Assembly (NCBI RefSeq): GCF_026113935.1
Contig: NZ_JAPEUL010000009.1
Span: forward strand, 911,172 to 975,171
DNA: 64,000 bases
Source: Marinomonas rhodophyticola
GTDB taxonomy: Bacteria; Pseudomonadota; Gammaproteobacteria; Pseudomonadales; Marinomonadaceae
Reading direction: 5' to 3'
Made by a program: the position numbers and the translations under genes. Positions 19,363-28,353 of the stretch are shown here, piece after piece; within the stretch, counting starts at the first letter, position 1, and each line of letters starts with the position of its first letter. The notes beneath the pieces were generated by a model. The model worked only from the letters and a program-made list of their open reading frames with translations. It did not search any database and was not told the origin of the DNA.

Positions 19363-20372
19363 TTATTCCTGATCAGCAAGGCCAACCATACGCATCAATT
19401 CCGCGGTGCGATTGGCGTAGCCCCATTCATTGTCGTACCAAGCATACAGCTTTACCTGAGTGCCATTGATTACCATGGTGGACAAGGCATCGATAATGCT
19501 GGAGCGGGGGTCGGTTTTATAATCCACGGACACCAGCGGACGTTCTTCGTACCCCAAAATGTCTTTTAACTCGGTTTCCGATGCGGTTTTTAACAGCTGA
19601 TTGACTTCTTCTACCGTGGTCTCACGTTCCACTTCAAACACACAGTCGGTTAACGACGCATTGGCCAAAGGAATGCGCACTGCATGACCGTTTAATTTGC
19701 CTGTTAGCTCAGGGAAAATATGTGTAATAGCCGTTGCAGAGCCGTCGTGGTTGGAATCAAACTCATGCCACAGGCTCTGGCACGGCGCAAATCTTTATGG
19801 GGCGCATCAAGAATGGTTTGCGTATTGGTAATATCGTGGATGGTGGTCATGGAGCCATGTTTGATGCCCAATTTTTCATGAATCACTTTCACCACAGGCG
19901 CCAAACAGTTTGTGGTGCAAGACGCCGCCGTCACAATGGTATGTTGAGCTTTATCGTACAAATGCTGGTTAACCCCCATGACCACATTCAGCACACCGTC
20001 TTCTTTTACTGGTGCGGTCACCACAACACGTTTCACACCTTGGTCAAGGTAAGCTTGCAGTAGGGCTTTGCTTTTCATTTTGCCACTGGCTTCGATCACC
20101 ACATCACAGCCAGACCAGTCGGTTTCTGCGATGGTTTTGTTTTGTGTGCAGACGAGGCGTTGGCCATTCACTATCATCACATTGTCTTGCGCTTGAGCCT
20201 GATGATGCCAGCGCCCATGAACTGAGTCGAAAGTGATCAGATGCGCCAATGTGGCGGCATCGCCAGCGGGATCATTGATTTGTACAAACTCCACGTCATC
20301 CCAATCGAATGCCGCTCTAAAAGACAAACGCCCCATCCGACCAAAACCGTTAATACCGACCTTAATTGTCAT
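19363..20372 (-). pseudogene. gapdh: ArsJ-associated glyceraldehyde-3-phosphate dehydrogenase, frameshifted
   Basis: The first frame (19704-20372) has the Rossmann start KVGINGFGRMGRLSFRAAF and the catalytic Cys in AASCTTNCLAPV. It shifts near 19740 just after SLIPTTT; the second frame continues through [17 protein letters not shown] and [11 protein letters not shown] to the C-terminus. Adding one G to an ACGACGGCTCT stretch restores [12 protein letters not shown], a homopolymer-type defect. Combined length of about 336 aa is normal. It would make 1-arseno-3-phosphoglycerate for ArsJ, and lies between arsR and arsJ. Confidence 0.88.
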
Positions 20373-20479
20373 ACTTACCTCAAATAGAATACAGTAACCA
20401 ATGAAAAGAGTGAGCCATCAAACATGACAGGCACTCCCATTTACACGCCCACTTTTAACTTCCTTATGTTGTTTAAATA

Positions 20480-20827
20480 CTATGCGCAGCAAGCGACGGC
20501 ACGTTCTGGTCTATCCCCCATGCATTGCAATTGTTGTTGATTGATAACAAGAAAATCTTCGTTCTGAGTGGCGGTTTCGGATAGAACAGACAAGGCCCAC
20601 TCAGGCAATGTTTTATTGATACTATAAAACACCCATTGACCCTGACGACGGTCTGTTAATAAACCACACTGGCGTAATTGAGCCAGATGACGAGAAATTT
20701 TAGGCTGACTTTCGTCAAGGGCCTGCATCAACTCACAGACGCATAATTCCTTTTCTAAATGAATAAGTAACATGCAGCGTAAGCGCGTTTCGTCAGCGAG
20801 ACACTTATAAAATTGTATAGGGTTCAA
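20480..20827 (-). CDS. arsR: ArsR-family arsenic-responsive repressor
   Basis: 115 residues with the winged helix of ArsR/SmtB proteins. The metal-site motif ELCVCELMQAL lies at the start of the recognition region, followed by SQPKISRHLAQLRQCGLL, and a vicinal Cys pair (AVACCA) ends the protein. Arsenite binding to these cysteines releases the operator. It heads the arsR-gapdh-arsJ minus-strand unit, with 107 bp before the GAPDH gene. Confidence 0.92.
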   Translation of the reverse strand: MNPIQFYKCLADETRLRCMLLIHLEKELCVCELMQALDESQPKISRHLAQLRQCGLLTDRRQGQWVFYSINKTLPEWALSVLSETATQNEDFLVINQQQLQCMGDRPERAVACCA

Positions 20828-20879
20828 AGGATGCTCCTGATGCTACTGAGCCATAAGTCGGCCTAAGCCTTATGGTATT

Positions 20880-20945
20880 GGCAATGTTAATATATGTGTT
20901 TTTTAAAATATATGAAAATTAATATATATGGAAAAAAATATAATA
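20880..20945 (-). promoter_or_regulatory. AT-rich arsR promoter/operator region
   Basis: Very AT-rich, with repeated ATATAT cores: TTAATATATG near 20887, AATATATG near 20909 and TTAATATATATGG near 20920. ArsR operators are usually imperfect ATAT-rich dyads in just this position. The exact site cannot be fixed by eye. Confidence 0.4.
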
Positions 20946-21030
20946 TCTGTTTTATGTCATCTTTCTGTCATGTACATCTTTCATTATGGGTTTATTCAAT
21001 TTTAAACAATCCATTTGAGAGGGTACTACT

Positions 21031-21327
21031 ATGAACAAAAGCAAACTTCTTATTGCCATCTTGCTAGGCGCTTCTTTGACCGCTTGTGCCACTACGGCGA
21101 CAGAGTCGTCTATGGCTTCAAAATACGATATTGATGGCTTCAAAACAGAAGTTGAAGACGGCCGTCTTTGGGTATTTAAAGCAGGCTCTGAAGATCTAGC
21201 ATTCTTTAAAGAGCATGGCGAGCCAGCAAAACAATTTACCAGCATTGGTTCAGGCCCAAACGGCATGACAGTGAAAGCCGCTAGCCAAGAAACGTTAGAT
21301 AAATACCTATCTAGCTACAAAAAATAG
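21031..21327 (+). CDS. Small putative lipoprotein of unknown function
   Basis: 98 residues with a lipoprotein signal (LLIAILLGASLTAC, lipobox LTAC at residues 16-19), so the mature protein begins at Cys19 and is probably anchored in a membrane. The remaining 80 residues are soluble (FKTEVEDGRLWVFKAGSEDL and onward) without a domain I recognise. AGAGGG upstream is the ribosome site. It is divergent from arsR and ends at a strong terminator. Confidence 0.75.
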   Translation: MNKSKLLIAILLGASLTACATTATESSMASKYDIDGFKTEVEDGRLWVFKAGSEDLAFFKEHGEPAKQFTSIGSGPNGMTVKAASQETLDKYLSSYKK

Positions 21328-21373
21328 GCAAATATCGGCCGTTTGTGAAAAGCCTATAGCCGCTATTGAATAC

Positions 21374-21418
21374 AAACGCCTCAGCAGAACAAGGGAGTTC
21401 TGCTGAGGCGTTTTTTGT
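21374..21418 (+). terminator. Rho-independent terminator after small lipoprotein gene
   Basis: Long perfect stem AACGCCTCAGCAGAAC / GTTCTGCTGAGGCGTT with an AAGGGA loop and a T6 tail. Confidence 0.9.
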
Positions 21419-21461
21419 TTCTGAATGTCTCGCCGTTGACGATGGTTTTTGTAAAGGCGCG

Positions 21462-22484
21462 TCAAGGGTTTATGTAGATACTCTGTTTAAGCGCAAGCTT
21501 TTTATGCTCATCACTGAATAATTTTGAGGAGTCATAGGGTGTGTTTAATTTTAAACACGCCCATATCCCTGTTAACATTTTACGCATAACTGCGCACATG
21601 GCTTGTATCTTTTTCTTACCTCGTGCGACTAATGCCTCGTAAAACGCTTTTACATTTGGGTCATGACGTACAGCCGACATGGCAGGCATAAAGAGCGCGC
21701 TACGCAAATAAGCATTTCCAGCCTTACTGAGTCTACCTGGACGGTTGAGACTGCTACCAGATTGGTTAAGTCGGACATCCAAACCTGCATAGCGACTAAC
21801 CTGATTGGCCTTAAGTGTTTCAGGTAAAATAATCAGCTCTCCTAGCATCGCAATAGCAGAGACTTCTCCAATGCCCTTAGCCGCTAGAATATTATTAAAT
21901 TGCTGTGCTATTTCAGTATCGCTTTTAATCATTTCTAGGGCTGCCATTCGCAAGCGTTGAATACGACTTTCTAGGTACGCAATGCCATCTTGCTCATCAT
22001 GGATGACTAGATCAGAGGTGTCTTCATAAGATTTCATAGCATGTAAGCGGTTCTTCGCTTTGGTGCAATCATCTGTTAAACGATTGATCTGCCTTGATAT
22101 ATCTCGTATTTTTAATTTATTTTTCTGGGGAGGCGTTCACTTTTCAGGTGCCATTCGTTGTGCATATTCAGCCAGTAAGCCAGCATCAATATTATCAGTT
22201 TTGCTGTGTTCTAGTTTTATTTGAGCGAAGTGGTTAAAGCTTTTAGGGTTAATCACACTGATAGGTATGTCGGCATCATGAAGCGCGACAGCTAAATCCA
22301 AATAATAGATTCCAGTGGCTTCCATAACGACAGATTGCGGCGCATGTTGTTGCAGGAGAGTAAGTATTTCTGTTCGCCCATTTGGCGTCTGCTCAAAGGT
22401 TTTTACTAGACTATTTTTATTGTCATGGCGTATGACAAGGTCAACGGTTTTTGCTGCGATATCAATACCTACAAATGTGCTCAT
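21462..22484 (-). pseudogene. IS110-family transposase A (DEDD recombinase) with in-frame stop
   Basis: The N-terminal DEDD domain (MSTFVGIDIAAKTVDLV, VMEATGIYYLD, HSKTDNIDAGLLAEY) ends at a TGA at 22137-22139. The same frame continues through the gap as TPPQKNKLKIRDISRQINRL and then a complete C-terminal Tnp_20 domain (LAAKGIGEVSAIAML, YAGLDVRLNQSG, RLSKAGNAYLRSALF). This is a single nonsense codon, probably Trp to stop, not a frameshift. Full length would be 340 aa. The last five codons lie outside the element. Confidence 0.85.
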
Positions 22485-22721
22485 AATTTGCGTACTCGCT
22501 AATTTGGTTGGATAATAATTATCGGTTCCCGACCTCGCACTTTTTTACCGCTCAACCTTGTAACGCGAAGTCACTTAAGTGTGCTTCTTGATACTCTTCG
22601 AGATGAGTAAATGAGGCGGGAGCCACTCTACACGCGAGGTCAGTACACTGCCTCAAGGTCGCCGCGGCCTCCCGATAATGGTTAAATAATACACCTCAAT
22701 AACCATTAAATTCATCATACA
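21476..22721 (-). mobile_element. IS110-family element A, inserted in a REP-like repeat
   Basis: Boundaries were read from three signs. The upstream end begins at TGTATGATG directly after the repeat sequence GCACGACCT (minus strand). The other end finishes at AGAGTATCT before ACATAAACC, which reads on as the rest of the repeat. The donor guides in the 5' non-coding RNA match these same ends. The element has no long terminal inverted repeats, as usual for IS110. Length about 1246 bp. The transposase frame runs past the element end and takes its stop codon from flanking DNA. Confidence 0.75.
22535..22690 (-). ncRNA. Putative IS110 bridge RNA A
   Basis: The non-coding end upstream of transposase A folds, on the minus strand, into a target stem-loop at 22617-22674 with outer stem CGGGAG/CTCCCG. 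On one side of its internal loop is GCGACCT (22656-22662), matching the target GCACGACCT with a G-U pair. On the other is GTGTAG (22628-22633), complementary to CTACAT on the other side of the insertion. A second loop carries AGAGTATC (22590-22597), identical to the element's 3' end, and TACAAG (22557-22562), complementary to CTTGTA at its 5' end. RNA limits are approximate. Confidence 0.6.
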
Positions 22722-22783
22722 AGGTCGTGCTTTAGCGCGACAAGGGCCTTTGTAATTTTTGACGGCCTAAAGGCGCGACTAAC
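22722..22783 (-). repeat. REP-like two-hairpin repeat, copy 1 (interrupted by IS110 A)
   Basis: Contains the half-units GGTCGTGCTTTAGCGCGAC and GACGGCCTAAAGGCGCGAC separated by about 16 nt. The missing outer edge lies beyond element A, at 21475 and below (ACATAAACC on the minus strand). It belongs to the same family as the copies at 38052, 41145, 44267, 54118 and 56798. Confidence 0.75.
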
Positions 22784-23032
22784 AAGGTCGATAGACACCA
22801 TGGAGTGGCAATCTTAATAGGCCTGAGTTTATGTTGTTTTTGGTTAATTTTTTCATGACAATCTTTGTTTTAAATGCCTCTGAAATACCAATAAATCATC
22901 GACTTACCGTGTTTGGTGAAAAAATGTCATTTTTTTGTGACAATTTGGGTTGTGACGTTTTTTGCAACAGGGTCTAATAGCGTCCATAGATAATTTATTC
23001 ATTATTTCAAGACGCCAATACAAGGACGCTTC

Positions 23033-24394
23033 ATGACTCAGGACATCGTAATTCTGGCTGCCGGAAAGGGCAGCCGAATGAAATCCACTTTTTCTAAGGT
23101 ACTGCATAAAGTTGGCGGTATCGCCATGGTAAGACGGGTGTTAATGACCGCCAGCACCCTGCCAGAAGCCAAATTGCATCTTGTTGTCGGCCATCAAGGT
23201 GAGCAGGTCGAAGCCAATTGTCAGGATTTTTCGGCCAATATTGTTTGGCAGCATGATCCACAAGGTACGGGCGATGCTTTGCGCCGTGTTGCTCCTTTTT
23301 TACAAGCCGACGGTGCCACATTAACCTTATACGGTGATGTTCCTCTGATTCGAGCTTCAACATTGGAAAAAATGACGGCTTTATCAACACCAAATACCTT
23401 GGTTTTACTGACTATATCTCTCGATAATCCAACAGGTTACGGCCGTATCGTACGGGATGCTCAGGGTAAAGTGACTGCCATTGTTGAGCAAAAAGACGCC
23501 TCACCAAGTCAGCTTGCTATCACAGAAGTGAACACGGGGATTTTATTGGCGCCCAATAACCATCTGCAGACTTGGCTTGCGGCGCTAACCAATAACAACG
23601 CCCAAGGTGAGTATTACCTGACCGATGTGATTGCCATGGCCGCTCGTGATGGTGTGGATATCGTCACAGTGAATCCTGAAAACGCAGCGGAAGTGGCGGG
23701 CGTCAACGACCGAGTACAATTAGCCGCATTAGAAAGAGAGCTGCAACATCAGCAGGCCATCCATCTGATGCAAAACGGTGCCACCTTATTGGACCCATCT
23801 CGCATTGATGTGCGCGGTGAATTGACCACAGGCCATGACGTTGTGATAGACGTAAACTGTGTGTTCGAAGGCAAAGTGGTATTGGGCAATGGCGTTGAAA
23901 TTGGCCCTAACTGCCACCTAAAAGACTGCATCATTGGCGATAACACCGTCATTAAAAGCCATACTTTAATAGACGATAGCCAAGTGGGTGAGTCTTGTGA
24001 CATTGGGCCTTTTGCGCGTTTGCGTCCTGGCACACAGTTATCGAACAATGCCAAAATCGGCAATTTTGTTGAAACCAAAAAAGCGCGAATTGGCGAAGGC
24101 AGTAAGGTCAATCATTTGAGTTACATTGGCGATACCGACATGGGTGCCAATGTAAACGTAGGTGCCGGAACGATTACGTGCAATTACGACGGCGTGAATA
24201 AACATCTCACACAGGTCGCCGATAACGTATTTATTGGCTCTAATACTTCGCTTGTTGCTCCGGTACAAATTGCCGAAGGGGCGACGATCGCAGCGGGTTC
24301 GACCATCACTAAACAAGTCGGTGAGAAGCAACTTGCGTTTGCCAGAGCGAGGCAAACTAACAAAGACAATTGGCCTAGACCTGTTAAAAAGTAA
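23033..24394 (+). CDS. glmU: Bifunctional GlmU (GlcNAc-1-P uridylyltransferase / GlcN-1-P acetyltransferase)
   Basis: 453 residues. The N-terminal pyrophosphorylase has LAAGKGSRMKS and LYGDVPLI; the C-terminal left-handed beta helix with hexapeptide repeats contains GNFVETKKARIGEGSKVNHL and AGTITCNYDGVNKH. It makes UDP-GlcNAc for peptidoglycan and LPS. AAGGA lies a few bases before the ATG. The frame is intact at normal length. The 300 bp upstream hold the REP copy and an AT-rich promoter region. glmS follows after 114 bp, the classic pair. Confidence 0.96.
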   Translation: MTQDIVILAAGKGSRMKSTFSKVLHKVGGIAMVRRVLMTASTLPEAKLHLVVGHQGEQVEANCQDFSANIVWQHDPQGTGDALRRVAPFLQADGATLTLYGDVPLIRASTLEKMTALSTPNTLVLLTISLDNPTGYGRIVRDAQGKVTAIVEQKDASPSQLAITEVNTGILLAPNNHLQTWLAALTNNNAQGEYYLTDVIAMAARDGVDIVTVNPENAAEVAGVNDRVQLAALERELQHQQAIHLMQNGATLLDPSRIDVRGELTTGHDVVIDVNCVFEGKVVLGNGVEIGPNCHLKDCIIGDNTVIKSHTLIDDSQVGESCDIGPFARLRPGTQLSNNAKIGNFVETKKARIGEGSKVNHLSYIGDTDMGANVNVGAGTITCNYDGVNKHLTQVADNVFIGSNTSLVAPVQIAEGATIAAGSTITKQVGEKQLAFARARQTNKDNWPRPVKK

Positions 24395-24508
24395 CGGCTC
24401 TCTAAGTGAAAAGGGGCAGGTCCCCTAAACGAAACGATTTCTCGAACTAAATGACACTGTATTTTTAAGGGATCTGATCCTTTAGCAGACTTAAAAAAGG
24501 ACTCTCAC

Positions 24509-26335
24509 ATGTGCGGAATAGTTGGCGCCATTGCACGCCGTAATGTATCAAAAATTCTTATCGAAGGGCTTAGCCGCTTAGAATACCGTGGTTATGATTC
24601 TTCTGGTGTGGCAATTAACAACGAAGAAGGTGTGTATTCACACCGTGCCGTAGGCAAAGTGCAAGCACTGAAAGACAAGTTTGAAGCGCAACCCCTCGAT
24701 GGCAAAATGGGCATCGCGCATACTCGTTGGGCCACCCATGGCAAACCGACAGAAGCTAATGCTCACCCGCATTTTTCCGGTGATGATCTTGCTTTGGTGC
24801 ACAACGGTATTATTGAAAATCACGAACCCTTGCGCCGCGAATTGAAAGAAAAAGGCTATGAATTCAGATCCGAGACCGATACCGAAGTTATTGTTCACCT
24901 CATTCACGATGCGATGAAAACGCAGCCGGATTTATTAAAAGCCGTGCAAACCACATTAACCAAATTACACGGCGCCTTTGCGATTGGCGTGGTACAAAAA
25001 GACGACAATGAACGTTTCATTGCGGCTCGTAAAGGCAGTCCGTTGGTGGTTGGTGTGGGGATAGAAGAAAACTTCGTCGCTTCCGATCAATTGGCCTTAT
25101 TGCACGTGACTGACCAGTTTATCTTCCTAGAAGAAGGTGATGTGGTTGAAGTCAGCCGCGATAGTGTGTCTATTTATGACTCAAACGGTGACTTGCAAAA
25201 ACGTCCAATCAGTGTGTTTAACCACAACATTGATGCCACGGACAAAGGCGAATTTCGCCACTACATGATAAAAGAAATCTACGAACAGCCGAAAGTCATT
25301 AGCGCTTGTTTGGAAGGCCGCATCAGTGAAAGCAAAGTGCTAACGAGCTGTTTTGGCGCCGACTCTGCTTTCTTAAAAGAAGTCGAAAATGTTCACATCG
25401 TTGCATGTGGTACCAGTTATCACGCTGGTATGGTGGCAAAATATTGGATCGAAGACCTCGCGGGCATACCGTGCAGTGTCGAAGTCGCCAGTGAATACCG
25501 TTATCGCAAAGTGGCCGTGCCAAAGAACACCTTATTTTTGACCCTGTCACAATCTGGCGAGACCGCCGATACTTTAGCGGCGTTGCGCATGGCAAAAGAA
25601 CTGGGCTATTTAACGACATTGGCGATCTGTAACGTGCCATCCAGTACCTTGGTGCGCGAATCTGCCTTGACTCTTCTTACCAATGCTGGCCCAGAAATCG
25701 GGGTGGCATCTACCAAAGCCTTTACCACTCAACTAACAGCGTTGTTGATCACCAGCGTTGCCATTGCCGTGGAAAATGGGTTGTCTGCTGAAAAAGAGAA
25801 AGAGCTAGTGCAAGCCTTACGCTCATTGCCAGCTCACGTGAACGCAGCACTATTACAAGATGCCCATATTAAGGAAGTGGCTGATCGTTTTGCTAACAAG
25901 CACAATGCTTTGTTCTTAGGTCGCGGCACCATGTACCCTATCGCGTTGGAAGGCTCATTGAAACTCAAAGAGATTTCCTACATTCACGCTGAAGCTTACC
26001 CAGCGGGTGAACTCAAGCACGGCCCATTGGCTTTAGTTGATGAAGACATGCCAATTATTGCCCTCGTTCCTCACAACGACATGCTGGACAAACTCAAGTC
26101 TAACTTGCAAGAAGTAGCAGCCCGCGGTGGTGAATTGTATGTCTTTGCAGACAAGGACACAGACCTACATAACGAAGACAACATCATCTTCACTGAAGTG
26201 CCAAAAGTAGACAGTATTTTAGAACCGATTGTTCACACCATTCCATTACAGCTATTGTCCTACCATGTCGCTGTGGTCAAAGGTACAGACGTAGACCAAC
26301 CACGTAACCTAGCGAAATCCGTTACGGTGGAATAA
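24509..26335 (+). CDS. glmS: Glutamine-fructose-6-phosphate aminotransferase GlmS
   Basis: 608 residues. The class II glutaminase domain starts MCGIVGAI, with Cys2 the nucleophile after Met removal, and has RWATHGKPTEANAHPH. Two SIS domains follow (ACGTSYHAG, LSQSGETADT, GRGTMYPIALEGSLKLKE) and the C-terminus is LAKSVTVE. It converts fructose-6-P and glutamine to glucosamine-6-P, feeding GlmU. A terminator lies about 100 bp downstream. I see no glmS ribozyme in the 114-bp leader. Confidence 0.97.
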   Translation: MCGIVGAIARRNVSKILIEGLSRLEYRGYDSSGVAINNEEGVYSHRAVGKVQALKDKFEAQPLDGKMGIAHTRWATHGKPTEANAHPHFSGDDLALVHNGIIENHEPLRRELKEKGYEFRSETDTEVIVHLIHDAMKTQPDLLKAVQTTLTKLHGAFAIGVVQKDDNERFIAARKGSPLVVGVGIEENFVASDQLALLHVTDQFIFLEEGDVVEVSRDSVSIYDSNGDLQKRPISVFNHNIDATDKGEFRHYMIKEIYEQPKVISACLEGRISESKVLTSCFGADSAFLKEVENVHIVACGTSYHAGMVAKYWIEDLAGIPCSVEVASEYRYRKVAVPKNTLFLTLSQSGETADTLAALRMAKELGYLTTLAICNVPSSTLVRESALTLLTNAGPEIGVASTKAFTTQLTALLITSVAIAVENGLSAEKEKELVQALRSLPAHVNAALLQDAHIKEVADRFANKHNALFLGRGTMYPIALEGSLKLKEISYIHAEAYPAGELKHGPLALVDEDMPIIALVPHNDMLDKLKSNLQEVAARGGELYVFADKDTDLHNEDNIIFTEVPKVDSILEPIVHTIPLQLLSYHVAVVKGTDVDQPRNLAKSVTVE

Positions 26336-26433
26336 GGCGTTAAATCAAGGATGTAATAGAGTAGAAACGTAAGTTAAAGACGGTCGTGAGTTGGTGCTAT
26401 AACAACATTTATCGCTAAAATTTTATAAAACAG

Positions 26434-26477
26434 AAGACACCATAACGGATTACTGACCATTATGGTGTCTTTTTTTG
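26434..26477 (+). terminator. Rho-independent terminator of glmUS
   Basis: Stem AGACACCATAACGG / CCATTATGGTGTCT (mostly paired) followed by a run of seven Ts. Confidence 0.8.
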
Positions 26478-26625
26478 GTGATTATTTAGAAAAAAGTAGA
26501 CGAAAAGGTATCCATTCTTATTTATTTTATCTGATAGGTAACAGCATGTAAGACACCATAGTTTTATTGCAATGCTTCCTCTATACTCCGCGAATCTCCC
26601 ATCCTCATAATAGGAATGGCTTCAA

Positions 26626-28011
26626 ATGCAACACTCAACAAGTACCGAAAATGAAGTCACACGACTCAGAGCCTTACAAGAATTGGGACTTCTTGATTTA
26701 CCTGATGATGATCGTTTTGACCGTATCACCCGCCTTGCCAAAACCCTATTTGATACACCTATTGTATTTATCAGTTTTGTGGGGAAGGAACAGCAGTTTT
26801 TGAAATCCAGTATTGGCACAGACATTACCTGTATACCTAAAAACCTTTCTTTCTGTCGCTATGCTATTGAACAAAATCGGTTAATGATTGTAGAAGACGC
26901 CTTATTAGATGAGCGCTTTAAAACCAATCCATTGGTCACAGGTGAACCTTACATTCGTTTTTATGCTGGTGCCGTGCTTAGGTCCTATGATCAATACGCA
27001 ATCGGTACTCTGTGCATTGTTGACACTAAGCCACGTGTGTTAACCGAGCACGAGCAGACCTTGTTGTTAGACTTGGCACAAGGTGCTCAAAATGAACTTC
27101 ATCTCCATTACATGAACGCCTTGCAGCAAGAAAATAAGCGTTTATCTTGGATCAGTGGACAAATATCCAATGGTGTCTTGTACACAGACGTCAATAAAAG
27201 AGTGGTGTGGTGTAACGAAGGATTCAGTCGTTTATCTGGCTACCATATTGATGAGCTAAGAGGCAAAAAACCGAGCGAAGTACTTCAGGGACCTGAAACC
27301 TCCAATAAGACCATTCAAAAATTAAGACGACAGATAGACAAAGGTTGGCCTTTCGAAGCCGACATTCTTAATTACAACAAAAGTGGTAAAGCCTATTGGG
27401 TACATTTATATGGTGTACCACTACGAGGAGATAATGGAGAAATTTTTGGCTATATCGCTATACAGCATGATGTGACTGCAAAAATGAATCGCTACCTTGA
27501 GTTAAAAAAATTGGCTTATATCGACGAATTAACCGGCTTAGCGAATCGAAGATACTTAGACGAGCGTCTAGATCAACTCATAACGCCCGTTTCGCTTAAT
27601 AACCAGCTAGCGCTTTTTATAATTGATCTCAATGGTTTTAAACGCATCAACGACACGTTTGGTCACCCAGCGGGAGACGAAGTCTTGGCAGAGGTTGCGT
27701 CTCGGTTAATCAACGTGACCAAGCAAGAAGATATTACGGCAAGATTGGGAGGTGACGAATTTGCCATAGTGATCAGTGATATCACTCAATACCAAGTGAC
27801 ACAACTTTGTGAACGCTTGCTCAAATTATGTTTAGAGCCTGTGTTATTAGAAACAGGCGATGAAGTGTCGTTTGGTATGAGCATTGGAGTCGCACGTTAT
27901 CCTGAGGATGCCACCACGGCAAAAGCCTTGTTTCATCTAGCCGACCAAGCCATGTTTCAAGCGAAAAAGAATGAAACTGGAGCGTCTATTCATACGGAGC
28001 TGAATGAATAG
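26626..28011 (+). CDS. GAF-PAS-GGDEF diguanylate cyclase
   Basis: 461 residues without membrane segments. A GAF domain (about 10-165: FDRITRLAKTLFDTPIVFIS, then GTLCIVDTKPR) is followed by a PAS domain (about 175-285: GVLYTDVNKRVVWCNEGFSRLSGY) and a GGDEF domain with intact GGDEF at 375-379 and DELTGLANRR. The inhibitory-site position reads KQED, not RxxD, so product feedback may be weak. It should make cyclic-di-GMP in response to a cytoplasmic signal. It stands alone after the glmS terminator. Confidence 0.88.
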   Translation: MQHSTSTENEVTRLRALQELGLLDLPDDDRFDRITRLAKTLFDTPIVFISFVGKEQQFLKSSIGTDITCIPKNLSFCRYAIEQNRLMIVEDALLDERFKTNPLVTGEPYIRFYAGAVLRSYDQYAIGTLCIVDTKPRVLTEHEQTLLLDLAQGAQNELHLHYMNALQQENKRLSWISGQISNGVLYTDVNKRVVWCNEGFSRLSGYHIDELRGKKPSEVLQGPETSNKTIQKLRRQIDKGWPFEADILNYNKSGKAYWVHLYGVPLRGDNGEIFGYIAIQHDVTAKMNRYLELKKLAYIDELTGLANRRYLDERLDQLITPVSLNNQLALFIIDLNGFKRINDTFGHPAGDEVLAEVASRLINVTKQEDITARLGGDEFAIVISDITQYQVTQLCERLLKLCLEPVLLETGDEVSFGMSIGVARYPEDATTAKALFHLADQAMFQAKKNETGASIHTELNE

Positions 28012-28353
28012 AGTAAGTCGGATCAATCAGTATGTCTTACGGATATTCTTCGAAGAATACTTTTTTGATGGTGATTCATATTAATTTGCTGTTCTTTTGT
28101 ATGGTTTTTTTAAAGGCAGATGTGATTTTAATTTCTAAGATATATCGATAAAATATATAACTATGGTGTAAAACACTAAATCCTTGTTGAGGTTTGTTTT
28201 TAATGACAGGTATTTAATTTAAAAGATATTGCGTATTTATTTCGTCTTCTTAAAAGGGTCTATTAAGAAGACGAAATGAGATTGCTTAATGATAAGTCGT
28301 TCTTAGGTGAGCTAGAAAAATAATACTAACGACTAAATGAGTACAGGTGAATT
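28012..28353. other. Intergenic region, no gene seen
   Basis: 342 bp of AT-rich sequence between the diguanylate cyclase and the MCP gene. A weak dyad, TCTTCTTAAAAGGG..TTAAGAAGACG, around 28244-28274 could form a hairpin without a T tail. I found no open frame or known motif; it probably holds the MCP promoter. Confidence 0.5.

Noticed and set aside
22485-22616. Separate small gene upstream of transposase A
   Set aside because: The DNA is explained better as the donor-loop part of a bridge RNA; no convincing frame with ribosome site.
24395-24508. glmS ribozyme upstream of glmS
   Set aside because: That ribozyme is typical of Firmicutes and no matching core is visible in the 114-bp gap.
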